NCBI GenBank assembly: GCA_022605405.1
Contig: JABYQQ010000017.1
Span: 744,001 to 808,000 of the forward strand
DNA: 64,000 nucleotides
Direction of reading: 5' to 3'
DNA from: Earliella scabrosa
Taxonomy: Eukaryota > Basidiomycota > Agaricomycetes > Polyporales > Polyporaceae
A program made the position numbers and the translations under genes. Positions within the stretch are counted from its first letter, which is position 1, and every line of letters begins with the position of its first letter. The notes under the pieces are model-generated. The model worked only from the letters and a program-made list of their open reading frames with translations, did not search any database and was not told where the DNA came from. Shown piece after piece: positions 1-11,374 of this stretch.

Positions 1-135
1 GGAGGCGGACAAGAGAGGTGCGTGTGTGGACCGATCCTGCGCCCTTCCACTGCTTTTCTAGCTAGACGAGGTCGACCGAACTGACCACATGCCACACCTC
101 ATACAGCAGCTCGCGCAGCCAAGGATCCGAATGCC

Positions 136-1332
136 ATGGACATCGACCCGGTGCCAATCCCAGAATCACTCCGTACGTAGATACCCCATTCTCATCGATA
201 CATCGCCTGCAGCTCGCTGACCCGTCTCGTCCCGTCTCCCTCCTTCGCAGGCCTCGCATTGGAGGAGTTTATCGCCATCATTCGTGCACACGCGATCAAG
301 TGGAGACAGATCGAGGCTGCGCCCGTGCCAGCAATCCCCGGCTCTGCCCTACCCGTCGAGGCCTCGCCCCCGCCCGTGCAGGGATTCGCTGTCCCCGCCG
401 TACCTGCGCACGCGCTCGCCAGCGCATCCTCCTCGTCCACCGTACCCGCCCCTGTGCCTACCACCCCCGCTCGGGCACCTCGCAGCAAGGCAGCCGCGAA
501 GCATCACAAGTATCGGCCGTGGAGGACCGACGACGCTCCCGTCAAAGCACTCCCTCCCCCCATCCGTCCGCGCTCCATCTACCCACCAATGCCTCGCGGC
601 CGCGATATTCGTCTCCAGCACTCCCGGTTCCAGCGCCCAGGCCCCTCCCCTCTCCGCCAACGCATCTTCCCCGATCCCGACTCGCTCGACAACGACGAGG
701 AGGACTCGCCCCTCCCCGCACCCAACCACCTCCCCACCTTCACCGCGCTCCTCGCCCTCACTACACCCAACCCGCGGAACCTCACGCTCACAACGTCCCT
801 GCGCATCACACACGCCCAGGGATCGCGCGCGCGCGCGAACGCGTGCATGCCGTCGCTCCGCCCGCAGATGCTCGCGTGGCACGCGCTCGAGCGGCTCTGG
901 GGGCTCGCGGAGGGCGCACCGGTGCGCGCGGACGAGTACCAGTTCTGCAGGAGGATACAGTGCGACCTCGAGGCGTGCGGCCCGCCGAGGTGGTGGTACG
1001 AGGTGCTTGCGCGGGCGTACGTCCCGCGGGGTACTCCGGCGCGCACGACTGCTGGGGGAAAGGGAGAGGAAGGAGGGTTGAGGGGGACGCTGGTGCGGGC
1101 GGAGGAGAAGAGCGAGAGCGGAAAGGGGCGGTTCAGGTATGTGAGGGAGGGCGAGAGGGAGTGGGGCTTGATTCCGTCGAGGTGGAGGGAGATGCATGGG
1201 AGGAGGATGGTGCTTGGGGGCGTGGAGGTGACAGTGTGTCCGGATCAGAAGGCGTCGATGGTTTGGATGTTGAGGGCGATGGAGTTGAGGATGCAGAAGG
1301 CGGTCAGGAAGGCTAAGGGCAGCGCCGCGTGA
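136..1332 (+). CDS. Hypothetical protein, two exons
   Basis: Function not recognised. Exon 1 is 136-172 (starts MDIDPVPIPESL), the intron is 173-250 (donor gtacgtag, acceptor tccttcgcag), and exon 2 is 251-1332. The split arginine codon joins exon 1 exactly to the long reading frame of exon 2, giving about 370 residues. The first 200 residues are rich in Pro, Ala and Ser and probably disordered; an acidic DNDEEDS patch sits near the middle. The C-terminal half is more ordered, with aromatic and basic residues (RPQMLAWHALERLWG, PPRWWYEVLARAYVP) and a basic helix-like tail (MELRMQKAVRKAKG). GC is high in the coding part and the open opposite strand is a base-composition shadow. The start is chosen because the only other upstream ATGs (89, 131) are out of frame after splicing. 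The frame and splice sites are seen; expression is not. Confidence 0.65.
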
Positions 1333-1344
1333 ACGCGTGTGCGG

Positions 1345-1810
1345 TGGAGAGATGAAGTGTACTCAGCACTCTGATTGTGCGCACTGCGAATAAGTCGCGT
1401 CGAGGTGCGAATGCGGTGTATTAGTATATTTGTCCTGTGTCGCGCTCGGGTCTCGTTCTCGTGTCTTGTGTCTGGTGTAACTTGCGAGTGTATGTAGCGA
1501 ACTCGAACTTGTTCCGAGAGGAAATGGGGTTGAAATTGACAACTTCTTGGTGTGCCTGATGCGATCTCATAACAAGCAGTGCGTCTCCCCGGATTCGAGG
1601 ACGCAGAACGTGATGATGCAGATGTAGGGTAGCGCGTGAATATCTGGAGAGTTGAAGTGTGGATCAGACCGTGCTTGTACGAAGTCGTTAGAAGTGCGCA
1701 TGCCGTGTGTTCGTCTCTCTGCCGGTTGTTGTCTCGTGTCTCATGTCACTTACGAGTACATGTGGAACTTGTCCCAAGAGGACATGAAGTTGAAAGTATC
1801 TCAGTACAAA
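1345..1810. repeat. Diverged tandem duplication downstream of the first gene
   Basis: The sequence at about 1345-1545 recurs, diverged and with small indels, at about 1640-1810. Matching pieces in the same order include ggagagatgaagtgt / ggagagttgaagtgt, gaatgcggtgtatt / gcatgccgtgtgtt, and gaacttgttccgagaggaaatggggttgaaa / gaacttgtcccaagaggacatgaagttgaaa. No gene is visible here. It looks like a duplicated 3' flank or terminator region. Confidence 0.6.
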
Positions 1811-1918
1811 TCTGAGATTGACACTCGTGCGATTCTCCTATCCCCTACTCGAATAATAATATAAGCCTACAGCAGCGCCACAATGCCTTCCAGTGAATAG
1901 TTTATGGAAAGCGTTGAT

Positions 1919-3125
1919 TCACGGACCCGGAATCAACACCCACGTCGAATCCTGTAGTACCACGTACGTCCGACCCCCGATTCTGATCACCAGTCTCCCT
2001 CGAGTGGCTCGCCGGCCGAACGTGCGATGAATGAGCCCGTTCGACTCCCATGACGGTCGGTCTACATCCATGTCGTCTACGTCCTGGAGCTTGACCATTC
2101 CCAGGCTCGTGAAGCAACGTCTAGCGACAAGACCTGACCAGTCTTCACGCCGCGACGTAGACGGCGTGCCACGCGGAACGTATGGAGGCGGTCCGAGATC
2201 TGGACCCTTCACGCGTTTGCCGCTGTTCAACGACGAGAGTGGTCAGCAATTTGCCCGCCCTTGGATAAAGGATAGAGGGAGCACTCACCTCTTCTCCTGT
2301 TGCAACGCTTTTTCTACGACTGCTTTATGAAGCGGCGCGTGTTTTCCCTTGGGCCGATTGCCCAGCACCTGACACCAGTGCTTCTGGTTTGCTATTGAGG
2401 CTACGGTCGAGGTCCTCCCGAGTATTGACTCCTTCGCTCGACTCACGAGCCGGTACTTCGCCCATGACGCTTTCTTGCGCACGACTGGCGGACGTCCGAG
2501 GACCCGCGCCGGGCCCCGGTTGCGGTCTGGGACGATTGGCAGGATGTGTGAGCCTGCAGCGTACTGTGCGAGTGCTGAGGCTCGTTGGAGTTCACGCTCG
2601 TTGGCGCGCTGCTGCAGGTCATCGAGCTCTCCTAGAGATCGAGTCAGACATCCACACAATGGGCCCGAGACCGACAGACGTTACACGTACCGAGGAGCTC
2701 TTTGCCCTTCGCGAGGATATCTCGGAACCCCGGGGTCATGCGCTCTGGTGGAAGGTTGAGAATGTCGAGCATGGTTTGCTGGAACGCGTCCCGGCTTTCT
2801 GAGTAGCTGGGGAGGTATGGTGACCCTGTGCTGCTGCCTTGTACGAAGAGGGCATCGGAGGGTACCGAGGTATGGTGGTGGTTTGGGGTGAACGAAATGC
2901 TCCCGAGTCCGAGTGAGGTGGTTAGGGGTGTGTTCTCCGACTGTCTAACTTCTACTGTGCGTCGGCTCGCCTCGTGCATATAAGAGACGAAGATACAAAG
3001 GACATACCTGCAGATTGAGCTGTCAGAGTCCTTGGTACCGCAACCACCCCCTTCGAGAGCTTTGAAGGAACATAGGGCTCTCGCGGAATCTTTTGCGCGG
3101 ACTTCTTTGGTAATGTAGAAGACAT
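1919..3125 (-). CDS. Hypothetical protein (gene A), paralogue of the next gene
   Basis: Function not recognised. Four exons read leftwards: 3125-3008, 2954-2691, 2631-2289 and 2222-1919, with introns of 53, 59 and 66 nt; all junctions are GT-AG and keep frame, giving 342 residues. It starts MSSTLPKKSAQKIPREPYVP and has a low-complexity Ser/Thr stretch. A helical, probably coiled-coil segment follows (FRDILAKGKELLGELDDLQQ, about residues 115-140), then a basic central part (PPVVRKKASWAKYRLVSRAK), and it ends GGRTYVVLQDSTWVLIPGP. The N-terminal motif EPYVPSKLS and the late motif LIHRTFGRR recur in the neighbouring gene at 3560-4519 (RPYVPSRLS, LVQRTFGGR) in the same relative places, so the two are tandem paralogues. 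The family looks lineage-restricted; that is an inference. Confidence 0.7.
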
Positions 3126-3559
3126 TGTAGCAAGCTCAGGCGGGTACGTGTCTATGTGGCTCCGAAGACAAGGGATCCCGCTATGTCGATGGTGATGGTT
3201 TGGAGCAAAGCGCGAGTGCCTTTGGCGCTCGTGAACGCCCCTTTGAAGTAGTCCCTCGGCTAGATTATTTGGCTCGTGAAAGGATTGAATAGGAAGGTGA
3301 ACAGCCAAGTGAATCCAATCAGCTTTCAGGCACCCACGAAGGCTTGCATGATCACAGAGCTCATTGTCTCTGCCGTCGCCGAGAAAGAACACAGTGGTCA
3401 GTCACTCTGGAGTCGCTTGTGCCAATAGTAGACATAGCACTTTGACAGGCAATGAATGGCGGTCTAAGAGACACGAATGCGTGTAATAGGAGTACAATAG
3501 CAACGATAAAATACAGACAATGGAAGTACTGTCCAACTGGTTACATGTAGCAGGTACAG
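3126..3559. other. Intergenic, promoter side of gene A
   Basis: This holds 434 bases between the two minus-strand paralogues, including the presumed promoter of the left gene. I see no conserved coding frame and no repeat. Confidence 0.4.
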
Positions 3560-4519
3560 CTAATAGGGATTGTAGCGACGAGTAGTCCGCCTCTGAGACC
3601 GACCCCCGAAAGTGCGCTGCACCAGATCCACTGAAGGGCAGTCGTTCTCCTTGTCGTCTACCCTAAGAGTCGCAAACTGAGAGAGAACGAGGTCTTCGTC
3701 GTTCCTCCCTACCGTCCAATCCTCGTCGAGAGCCATGCCGTCATCGTCCAGAGGCTCTATCCTAAGTTGCTCTCCAGTTAGGGCGGAGACTGGTTCAAAC
3801 TCGAGGCAATGGTCGGGTATTACGGGCTCGGACCGGTATGGTTGATAGGGCTGCCCGCACCTTTTGGAAACCAATGCCAGTAGCCCGTCAGATGTGGCGA
3901 GGAATGCGTCCTCCGACTGATCGGTCAATACCGTGCATTCCCTACCCCATGGGCGACGAGACGAGTGGCGATCAAACTTGCGCTTCGCTTTTCGTCGAAG
4001 ACAAAACTCAGGAATAAGAAGTGCAACGACGAGCGAACGTTGACGTACCGAACCCTGCACTCTGCCCCGCTCTCCTTCGCGGCGGTGGGGATGGGGAGGT
4101 TGGCTCATCAACATCGAGGTTGGTGTATTCGACAGAGTGCCTTCGACGGGCTGATGAGAGCGACATAAGCACTCATAGCGAGGTCTGTGCAAAATATTAT
4201 AATACCTGGTGCATGTGCTCCACGGAAGGCGCCAGACTTGCATGGCGAGTTACGCGAGGGCGAGATGTTCTGGTCTACGCATGCTGGTTAGGCAACAATC
4301 CACACAACTCAGGAGGCAATCGGGGTATTTACTCTGGTAGCTTGGTCCACTTTGGTTGTTCTCGGCATTGACGGTGACTTCTCCAGAGAGACGAGAGGGG
4401 ACGTATGGTCGGCGTGCTCGGTCATACCCTCGGTCATACCGGGGTCCCACCGATCGCCTCTGAGTAGGCCTAGGAGTGGTTGGTGCTTCGAAGTCCATGT
4501 ACGAGAGGAAGGAGTGCAT
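3560..4519 (-). CDS. Hypothetical protein (gene B), paralogue of gene A
   Basis: Function not recognised. Exons are 4519-4333, 4283-4206, 4150-4049 and 3987-3560, with introns of 49, 55 and 61 nt, all GT-AG with frame kept, giving 264 residues. The N-terminus carries RRPYVPSRLSGEVTV and the C-terminus DLVQRTFGGRSQRRTTRR, both matching gene A. The middle differs: a Pro/Ser stretch (DEPTSPSPPPRRRAG), a basic block (AKRKFDRHSSRRPWGRE, a possible nuclear localisation signal) and an acidic block (IEPLDDDGMALDEDWTVGRNDED). The start is the ATG at 4519, directly preceded by ttttata on the coding strand; a second in-frame ATG eight codons downstream (4498, MDFEAP) could be the true start. Location in the nucleus is only suggested by the basic patches. 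Confidence 0.65.
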
Positions 4520-4856
4520 TATAAAAGGTTGTGTCGACTGAAGGGCGATTGTAGGGAGACAGACAAAAGGAGATGTGCCAATGTCGGTGGTTGGGATGAA
4601 AGCGGGGTTGTTTGAGCGCTCGTGAATAGAGGGATTGAGACGCGCAGCCGACCGGACTAAACAGCCGGTCATCCCTCATTACGTATCTCATCGGATGACG
4701 TTGTCCATGCATACTGGAGGCTCTCAAGAGGTCGTTATTTTACTATCTTCATGCGATGGGTTGAGTTGGAGGAACTAGAACAACGTAAGGAAGATGACAT
4801 ATAGTAGTACACCGTGGAGCCCGCAGGACAGTAAACGACCTCCGGGACTCCTCCAT

Positions 4857-5688
4857 CTACCGTGCTCGATTGATGAGAGCAAAGGCACCCTGCCCAAACT
4901 GACGGGAGACCGCTCTAACGGTGCGCATCTTTTGCTTCGAACGATCTTTGTCTTCCCTGTGGCGCATGTCAGTGTCCCAATAAAGAGATCGAGATAAGTG
5001 CGATACGTGCGAAGTGTTCTCATCCCTACGCAGCGCACGAGGTAGACGTGGACTTGTGTAGGTTCTAGGCGTTGGAGGAGGAGGAGGAGTAGGAGCCCTG
5101 TTTATCGTTCTTTCGCGCTTGATTATGGTGACGAGCTCTCCGTTCTCGGGCACAGTAGCGAGAGTACGTGGTGAGAGCTTCGAGGGCCGAATTCCGACGT
5201 ATCCACACCGATATGTTCGGACAAGATCCCGGGTCTTACGTCGAGGACTGGGAGCACCACGCTGCGTGATAGGAGCCGTGTGGATGACAGAGACTGCTGG
5301 GGATGTACTAATTCTGGTTTGATGAAGCGGCTCTGGGCGAGGTGGTTGGGATGAAGCTGGGGTCTCATCCTCGTCCGGAATCTCAGGTATGTCGTCAATA
5401 GGAGGCATGATGACTATCTCCTTCTGGATCAAGGGGCGTGTAGGGAGTGATTCTGCCCGTCTGCGCTGCGAGTTGAGCCGTGGTCGTGAATCGTCATCTC
5501 CAAGACCTTTGGGGAAGAGTGTCGTTGATCTAGGAGCGGTGTGAGAGAGACCATGAGACGTCGCGAGTGCCTTGTATCCAACATTTGCCACAGCTACAAG
5601 ACATATCCGTCAACCCAGCTTGCTTAACCAGCTTTGACACAGTATGCGAAGTGTTCATACCTGGCATCCGGAATGTGGCTAGAGCCAT
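4857..5688 (-). CDS. Hypothetical Pro/Arg-rich protein (gene C)
   Basis: Function not recognised. Exon 1 is 5688-5661 (MALATFRMP), the intron 5660-5594 is 67 nt, and exon 2 is 5593-4857, giving 254 residues. The protein is rich in Pro, Arg and Ser: an acidic stretch (PPIDDIPEIPDEDETPASS) is followed by a basic one (RAPTPPPPPTPRTYTSPRLP). A weak echo of the gene A/B motif is present (GIRPSKLSPRTLA), so it may be a third, more diverged member of the same tandem group. The end is uncertain. A canonical-looking intron of about 52 nt (donor cac|gtatcg, acceptor gccacag) lies near 4939-4990 and, if spliced, would shorten the protein and change its last residues. Confidence 0.5.
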
Positions 5689-6279
5689 TTTGCACAATTG
5701 AGGGGTATGTGGGAGGAACGTGAACTGCCGACAAAGAGTACGCGTTTGAAACGCAAGCCGAAGGGGTATTTGGAGAGCGGGCAGTCCCTCTAGAGGAGAT
5801 TGGATGATGGCAGCGACAGCTTAAAGCCCGGGGCAAGCGGTACACGGACGAAACAAGGTTGAAATGCCCTTGGAGAGTCACGTGCATCCGATTGACAAAG
5901 AAGCCCTTTTGTTCCCGCTTACCCTCCGCAAGAGAGCATTTGTCTCGACTATCTCCATTGAGCTTCAGGGATGTTATAACCGCACTAAATGATTATGAGT
6001 GCCTCACAACTTTGCCCCGCTTTATGGCAGCACATATCGTTATCATTGAGATTCAATGTGATGACGGACTATAAATACAACACCTCCGACGATATGTGCA
6101 GTACTCCTACATGATCATGCAGTTTGAAAGCGTTCTGAGGGAATTGGTATCTGCAGTATACAATGAATAAATCAGTGTTAGTACAAAGATAGATTGACGC
6201 GGACGATCTATCACGAACGTCAGACTTGCAGCCCTTGTATCGAAGCAGGGAACACTCACTTCCCCTAGGGCCGAGATAC
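5689..6279. other. Intergenic between genes C and D
   Basis: About 590 bases. The left part is the presumed promoter of gene C. The right part could hold further 3' exons of gene D, because a donor-like cag|gtacta overlaps its assumed stop region, but I could not find a convincing continuation. Confidence 0.35.
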
Positions 6280-7459
6280 TCATTGACTAGTACCTGAGAT
6301 TGTGACAGCAGCACGCCTAGCCCGCAGCTCGGTGATGGTGTGGACTTTCTTCTCCTGCTTCTGGTTAAGCTCACCTCTAAGCCGCTCAAGGGTGGTTTGA
6401 GCGGAACTATCGAGTCGCCTATCGACCTTGACCAACGACCCTTCTTCAACTACACCCGCGAGCCCTTCAGAGGGGTACTCCTTGGTAAGACGCTTTGGCT
6501 TGGGGCTAAACAACGGCTTCGATTGAAGGCGTGAGCAGACCTCGTTGATGCTATAAGAGAAATCAGTGGATGCCCATGCCGGAAACTTTAACTGGTGAAT
6601 ACGCACGCTCGTTCGCAGTTGTAGGCAGTCAGCTCCCAGCCAAGGGATTTCTCGCATTCACCAAGCTCTTTCAGACCCTGAGCAGCTGTAGATGGTAGCC
6701 TCTTGTTTTGTGAACGTCTCTCAATGAGCGCCTTGACGGAGTGGTACTCCCATGGCTGTACACCTGGAAGGGCTCCAGGAGACATGATAGCCTTTGTGTC
6801 CGCTAGTTAGACGTACTGAGAGAGCTTGACTACTGATGAGCACAACGCATGACCTACGGATTCGGGCATCGACTTGGGGCCCGGCGAGGGGCGTTTGCTC
6901 TGGCGGAGACAGCGAGCGAGATGAGCTACCGGTCTCAACATTGGCAGAGACGTCGCAGTCTCTTATGCTACTGCCTGAGTACATAGCCCACAACATACTC
7001 GTATTAGCTGTCTTGTTTCTCTCTTCTTATTGCAGATGTATTACATACCGCAGTTTTTGACAGACTTCTCATGGTTAGAGGCGCTGTCTGTCTGGTTATC
7101 TTCCGACTCGACGACTTGGTAGACTGGCAGAAATTATTAGTAGCATCACGTCAAGACATTCAATATCAAATGTCGTACCGATGACCACGGGTCGAGTCCA
7201 GGGATCATCCCAGATAGAGGGCCCTTCCAAGCGTGCCTTTCTGTTCTCGTCTACTCGTGTAAGTACGGATTAGTACCAAACCGTTATAGGCAAGACGCCA
7301 CATACCATCCCAAAGTAGGCGACGCAAGCCATCTGAAACTTCCCAAGGGCTAGTACGCCGCTCGGGTCGATTCACTTCTCCTGAACGCTTCAGAAGTACC
7401 GGAGGCAAAGGAGTGCTGGAGCGACCGTGAAGACGAAAGTGAGGACGTCCGGCTGACAT
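6280..7459 (-). CDS. Hypothetical protein with C-terminal coiled coil (gene D)
   Basis: Function not recognised. Six exons: 7459-7306, 7253-7179, 7123-7049, 6974-6858, 6802-6607 and 6550-6280, with introns of 52, 55, 74, 55 and 56 nt. All have GT..AG ends and compatible phases, giving 295 residues. It starts MSAGRPHFRLHGRSSTPLPP. A conserved-looking block follows (RLLWDVDENRKARLEGPSIW, about 48-67), then a Ser-rich linker and a helical C-terminal half. The segment DSSAQTTLERLRGELNQKQE (near 250-270) has heptad spacing of hydrophobic residues typical of a coiled coil. It lies in the same orientation as its neighbours, head to tail. A donor-like sequence at the last codons leaves open an extra 3' exon. 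Confidence 0.6.
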
Positions 7460-8066
7460 TACGAGGAAGCTTGCGGTAAGGACAGGCGATCCGAGATGAG
7501 TTGGGAGAGATAAGAATGGAGGTTTGCTGTCAAAAACAGCGGAAAAGAAGAGCGAAAACCAACGCGGTGGGGGTGAAGGAGAGACCTGAAAGCAAGTTCA
7601 ATATTAATACGGCGGGATAATGAGCCCATCGGCTGCGGAGTACGGTCGGAGTCTGTAAAACGACATAGCCATGGGGCTCCTGAATCGCATAGACCAGGTG
7701 AGCGAGTTCTCGTGACCCACTGCCTGTCGGAGCACAGGCCAAGTTTGCTGGTATGGTATGGTTCACCGTAAAGGGCATACAAACAATGCGCCCCGAGCGC
7801 CGTGCATCCCATTGGAGGGAACCATGATAAATTATCTACTGGGCCGCATCGTGAATCGGATGGCAGCGTGGTCGATAGGTACTTGACAGTCAGCATTTAG
7901 GAGATGCCACTCTTTAACGCAACACGAAACACATTCGGAGCTGTACTGATACAATTTCTACATACATAGAGCTACAATATGCACAGCAACTGGCGACGAC
8001 AACTACAGAGTCCATAGGCGAATTGGCAGTATCGTATAGTCCATTCCCTGTAATATCTCGACAAAC
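7460..8066. other. Intergenic upstream of gene D
   Basis: Contains the presumed promoter of gene D and the 3' flank of gene E. I see no supported exon. The last codons of gene E overlap a good donor sequence (gtgagt at about 8070-8065), so a short 3' exon of that gene could lie near 7980-8000. Confidence 0.35.
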
Positions 8067-9787
8067 TCACCACGACGCCATTTCGGTCCAGTCATCATAT
8101 GACATAGACGTATTGGCTTCGTCTCCATCATCCGAATAGTCCGAGTCATCCGAGTCAGACTGCTCATCCTCATCTTGAGTCGCCTTCTCCTTCTCCAGGA
8201 GTTTCTTCTCGAGATACCACCTCATTGCTTCCAGATCCTGCGCATCGGGCCCAAGCTCTTCTTCGGTTGGTAACACGAAGACATCCACGTCCTCGGAATC
8301 CTCCTCCTCAGCGTCAAGGTTCTGCAAGATGGTGGGCACGTCTGGATCAACGAGGGGCTGCGGGCGTTCCGGAGAGTAGCTCGGGATGCTGGACGGGACG
8401 ATATCCTTGGTCGTCTTCCACGGCTGTGTCTTCAAAGCATGGACCGCCCTCGCATGCTCGAACCAGTACCTGATCGCCGCTGGATGGGAGCGCACAGCGA
8501 CGAGTGAGTTCGCCCCACCCTTTGACTGAAGCGGTTCGATGGTGAGTCGGACGGATGAGTGTGGTACGATTCTGTCGTGTAGGGACCGGACGATGTGAGA
8601 ACGAAGCAGTTCGGCAGTGCGCCAAATGGATCCTCCAAGGAAAACCTGTCGTGTACACTGCTGCGGCCTGGAGATGTCAAGCTCGGGCCACTTGTCTTCG
8701 GGTATGTCATAGATGTACGAGCCGAGAGGAGGGAGGAGTCGTTTCGATGCGACGTTGGGAGTGCCCGCACGGTATTCCACGTACTCGTGTTCGTAGAACG
8801 GCGAGGACAGAACAGGGGTCTTCGTGCGGCTGGTCGGTACATCAGTACACATGGTACGTAGCTCGTAGCAGTGGAAGCATATTGACATACAACGCGTGAG
8901 CTCTCTTATGAGCTGTGGCTCGAAGGCTGTTCTTTGGTGATGACACCTGCTTCTTCTTCCTCTCCGCCCTCCCCTCGACCGGCGGCCGCTCGTCCGGGTT
9001 GCGCTCGGTCGGTTGAGCACAATTCATATCTCCAGCAGCTGGCTCTTCGGGGGGAGGGGTCATTGCCCGCTCGGCGTGCGGATTAGGGCATTCTTTCTGT
9101 GCGGCGACAGCTGCGTGCGGTGAAGGGGTCGACGGTCCGGGTAGCGACTCGTCGAGCAGAGCTGGATCTAGTCCAGCTAGGAACTCATCGTATCCGAATG
9201 TCGGACCGCTTGATGCAATGATGGGCGGGGGAACATACGAGGTCTGTTCTGGACCAGAGGACGAGGGGGCTGCGGGTGACCGCGACACATCAGGGCCACC
9301 GCAGAGCAGAACATACTCCTAACCAGACGTACCAAAGCTACTCGAACCGCCGTCGACGGGAGCAAGGGGCTCCTCTGTAAACTTTTCCCATGGAGCTGGC
9401 AGTCCTGAGTGCGCCAGAGTCACACCTGAGTTGACTATGCAGTGGGAATGGGACGACATAACTAACCAGGTATGATGGGACAGTAGTCGTTCCCAGTCAC
9501 CTCGATGCCGAAAGACTGGAAGACAGCGGTGGCGGCGATGGTGTGATCCAATGGAGTAACTAGGTGAAGTTGATGAGGAGAAGAGCATGGTTTGGTATGG
9601 AGAGACACGCACTAATTAACTCATCGGCCAATGGTTGGGATGTGAACCGCATCCGCTTGGCGTCAGGTTCCTCTTCCACAAGGCGCTCTTCCAGGCCACG
9701 TTTAATGGTCAACGACGACTTGCCAGGTTTGACGCAGGAGATGGTCGTGGGACAAGCGGGACGGGCCGTAGCTACGCTAATTGCCAT
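8067..9787 (-). CDS. Hypothetical acidic-tailed protein (gene E)
   Basis: Function not recognised. Five exons: 9787-9613, 9559-9467, 9425-9333, 9269-8891 and 8829-8067, with introns of 53, 41, 63 and 61 nt, all GT-AG and in phase, giving 500 residues. Order of features: N-terminal basic/acidic segment (IKRGLEERLVEEEPDAKRMR), a disordered Pro/Ser/Glu linker, a strongly basic patch (RAERKKKQVSSPKNSLRATA, about 200-220, a likely nuclear localisation signal), then a compact-looking domain (about 235-400; e.g. LGSYIYDIPEDKWPELDI, RYWFEHARAVHALK). It ends in a very acidic tail with DEDEQSDSDDSDYSDD. An N-terminal basic and C-terminal acidic layout is common in chromatin or RNA-associated proteins, but no named domain was recognised. 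The start is the first ATG giving an uninterrupted model; the frame stays open further upstream. Confidence 0.65.
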
Positions 9788-11374
9788 GCTCTGCAGATGG
9801 TTGTGGTCCGGGATCGCGATCCGGTCAAGGCGTGGTGTAAAGTTGGAGATAGCGGTGCAGCGGGAGATTTCGGGTGACAGGAGACAGCGTGGAGGGGATA
9901 CAATGAGGGTGCAGCAGTTTCTGTGGTTGTGGCGGAAGATAAGTGCCACGCTTGCGCGAGCTGGGTACAAAGCGAGTTGGTCACGGGACCACGTCTAGAC
10001 AAAGGAACGCCGCTCGCTTGCCTCTTTTGCAACAATCCCTGCGGAATATGCCATATAAATGCTCCTACTGAAGCATACATTATGTCGTCAGAACTCCCGG
10101 AGAATAATATAAGTCACATACTCACTTGTCCTTACCGCAGTGACGACATTTCGTACGGTCATCGACCTGCATCGGCTTGGGGTGTGCAGAGCGCGCTTAT
10201 TACTCGACAGCCAGACCTCGCTACTTTGTGATCTGTGTCGAGGCAGCCTTGTCTGGCGTTGTCTGTCACTTTCAATGCACGGGGACGAGTCGCGACTAGC
10301 AACCATTCAAAGATGAACACACGAGATAAATGCATGTCGCCATCGTGAGTATACCATTGAGGTAGCTTCCTCCCGAACACCAGCAGGTATCTTCCTACAG
10401 AAGTGAGAGGATCAGTCTGAAGCATTCCATCTATGCAGAGCCTTTACCCTTACGCCACTCACCAACCGTGACTTCCCCGTCGTGAGGGATATAGGAATTG
10501 CATCCATCGGGCGACCTAAGAACTATCATTCACAGCAGAGCTCTTCACCTGGCTCAACATATGGTGAAGACTGGATGCAGAAGTCTGCGCGCGACATGCT
10601 TAGCCTGAGCGTCGTCAGCGTGCCAGACCAAGGCTGAAGCTGGTCTGAGCGATATTCTCCACTGCCACGCCTTGTCTCATGTCAGTTCGCGTCATAACGT
10701 ACCTCATTCCAGCTTTCCATCAAGCTCAAGATCAGCGCGTGAAGGTACTTTGCCGTGCAGAGCGAGGTCGAAGATGAAAAGGAGGTGTTCGACGTTACAC
10801 GTGGCACAGCCTCGGCGCGCGCAGGACGCTAAGCGCTGGGCGGTCGAGACTCGCGCGAGTGGAACGGCGCGACTTCTTTGTTACATTCGAGCGCGATGGA
10901 TGAAGCATCAGCACAAGATGATACAATACGGAGCATATGTGTGTATACATCGCGCGTGTGCGGCCTGATGGTGAGGGCCGAGATACCCGAGATACCCGAA
11001 GAAGAAGTAGAGACGGAAAAGTGGATAAAGATACACAGTATGATACAACGCGCGACAGAAACGGGGAGCCTGAAGCCATAGGGGAATGCTGTGGAGGGAA
11101 ATCCGAGGCTTAGATGAATAAGATCAGTGGGATCGGTGAGCGAAGGAGATAGCGAGGTGTGGACGAGAGAAGCGCAGTAGTAGAACATAAGAGGTAGAGC
11201 GGACAAAGCAAGAAAACAGGTAGCGCGTGAGATCAAGGAGGAGCAGGGGTGGATAGCGCGACAAACTGCGCGATGACTCTAAGGAGCAGCGTCTGATATT
11301 CTACGCGAGCGTCCGTGAATGCAACGCAAGATGAAGAGGTACCGCAAGGGTCTTTGCGCACTGATGTTGGCGGT
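9788..11374. other. Gene-poor region between genes E and F
   Basis: About 1.6 kb. Several 60-140-codon frames occur on both strands, but none has consistent splice signals or protein-like composition that I could support. A minus-strand frame near 10159-10425 (MLQTDPLTSVGRYLLVFGRK) is the best candidate for a remnant exon. Confidence 0.3.

Noticed and set aside
349..1197. 282-codon frame antisense to the first gene
   Set aside because: GC-rich coding sequence leaves the opposite strand open; composition is Arg/Pro/Glu-rich and there is no splice or family support.
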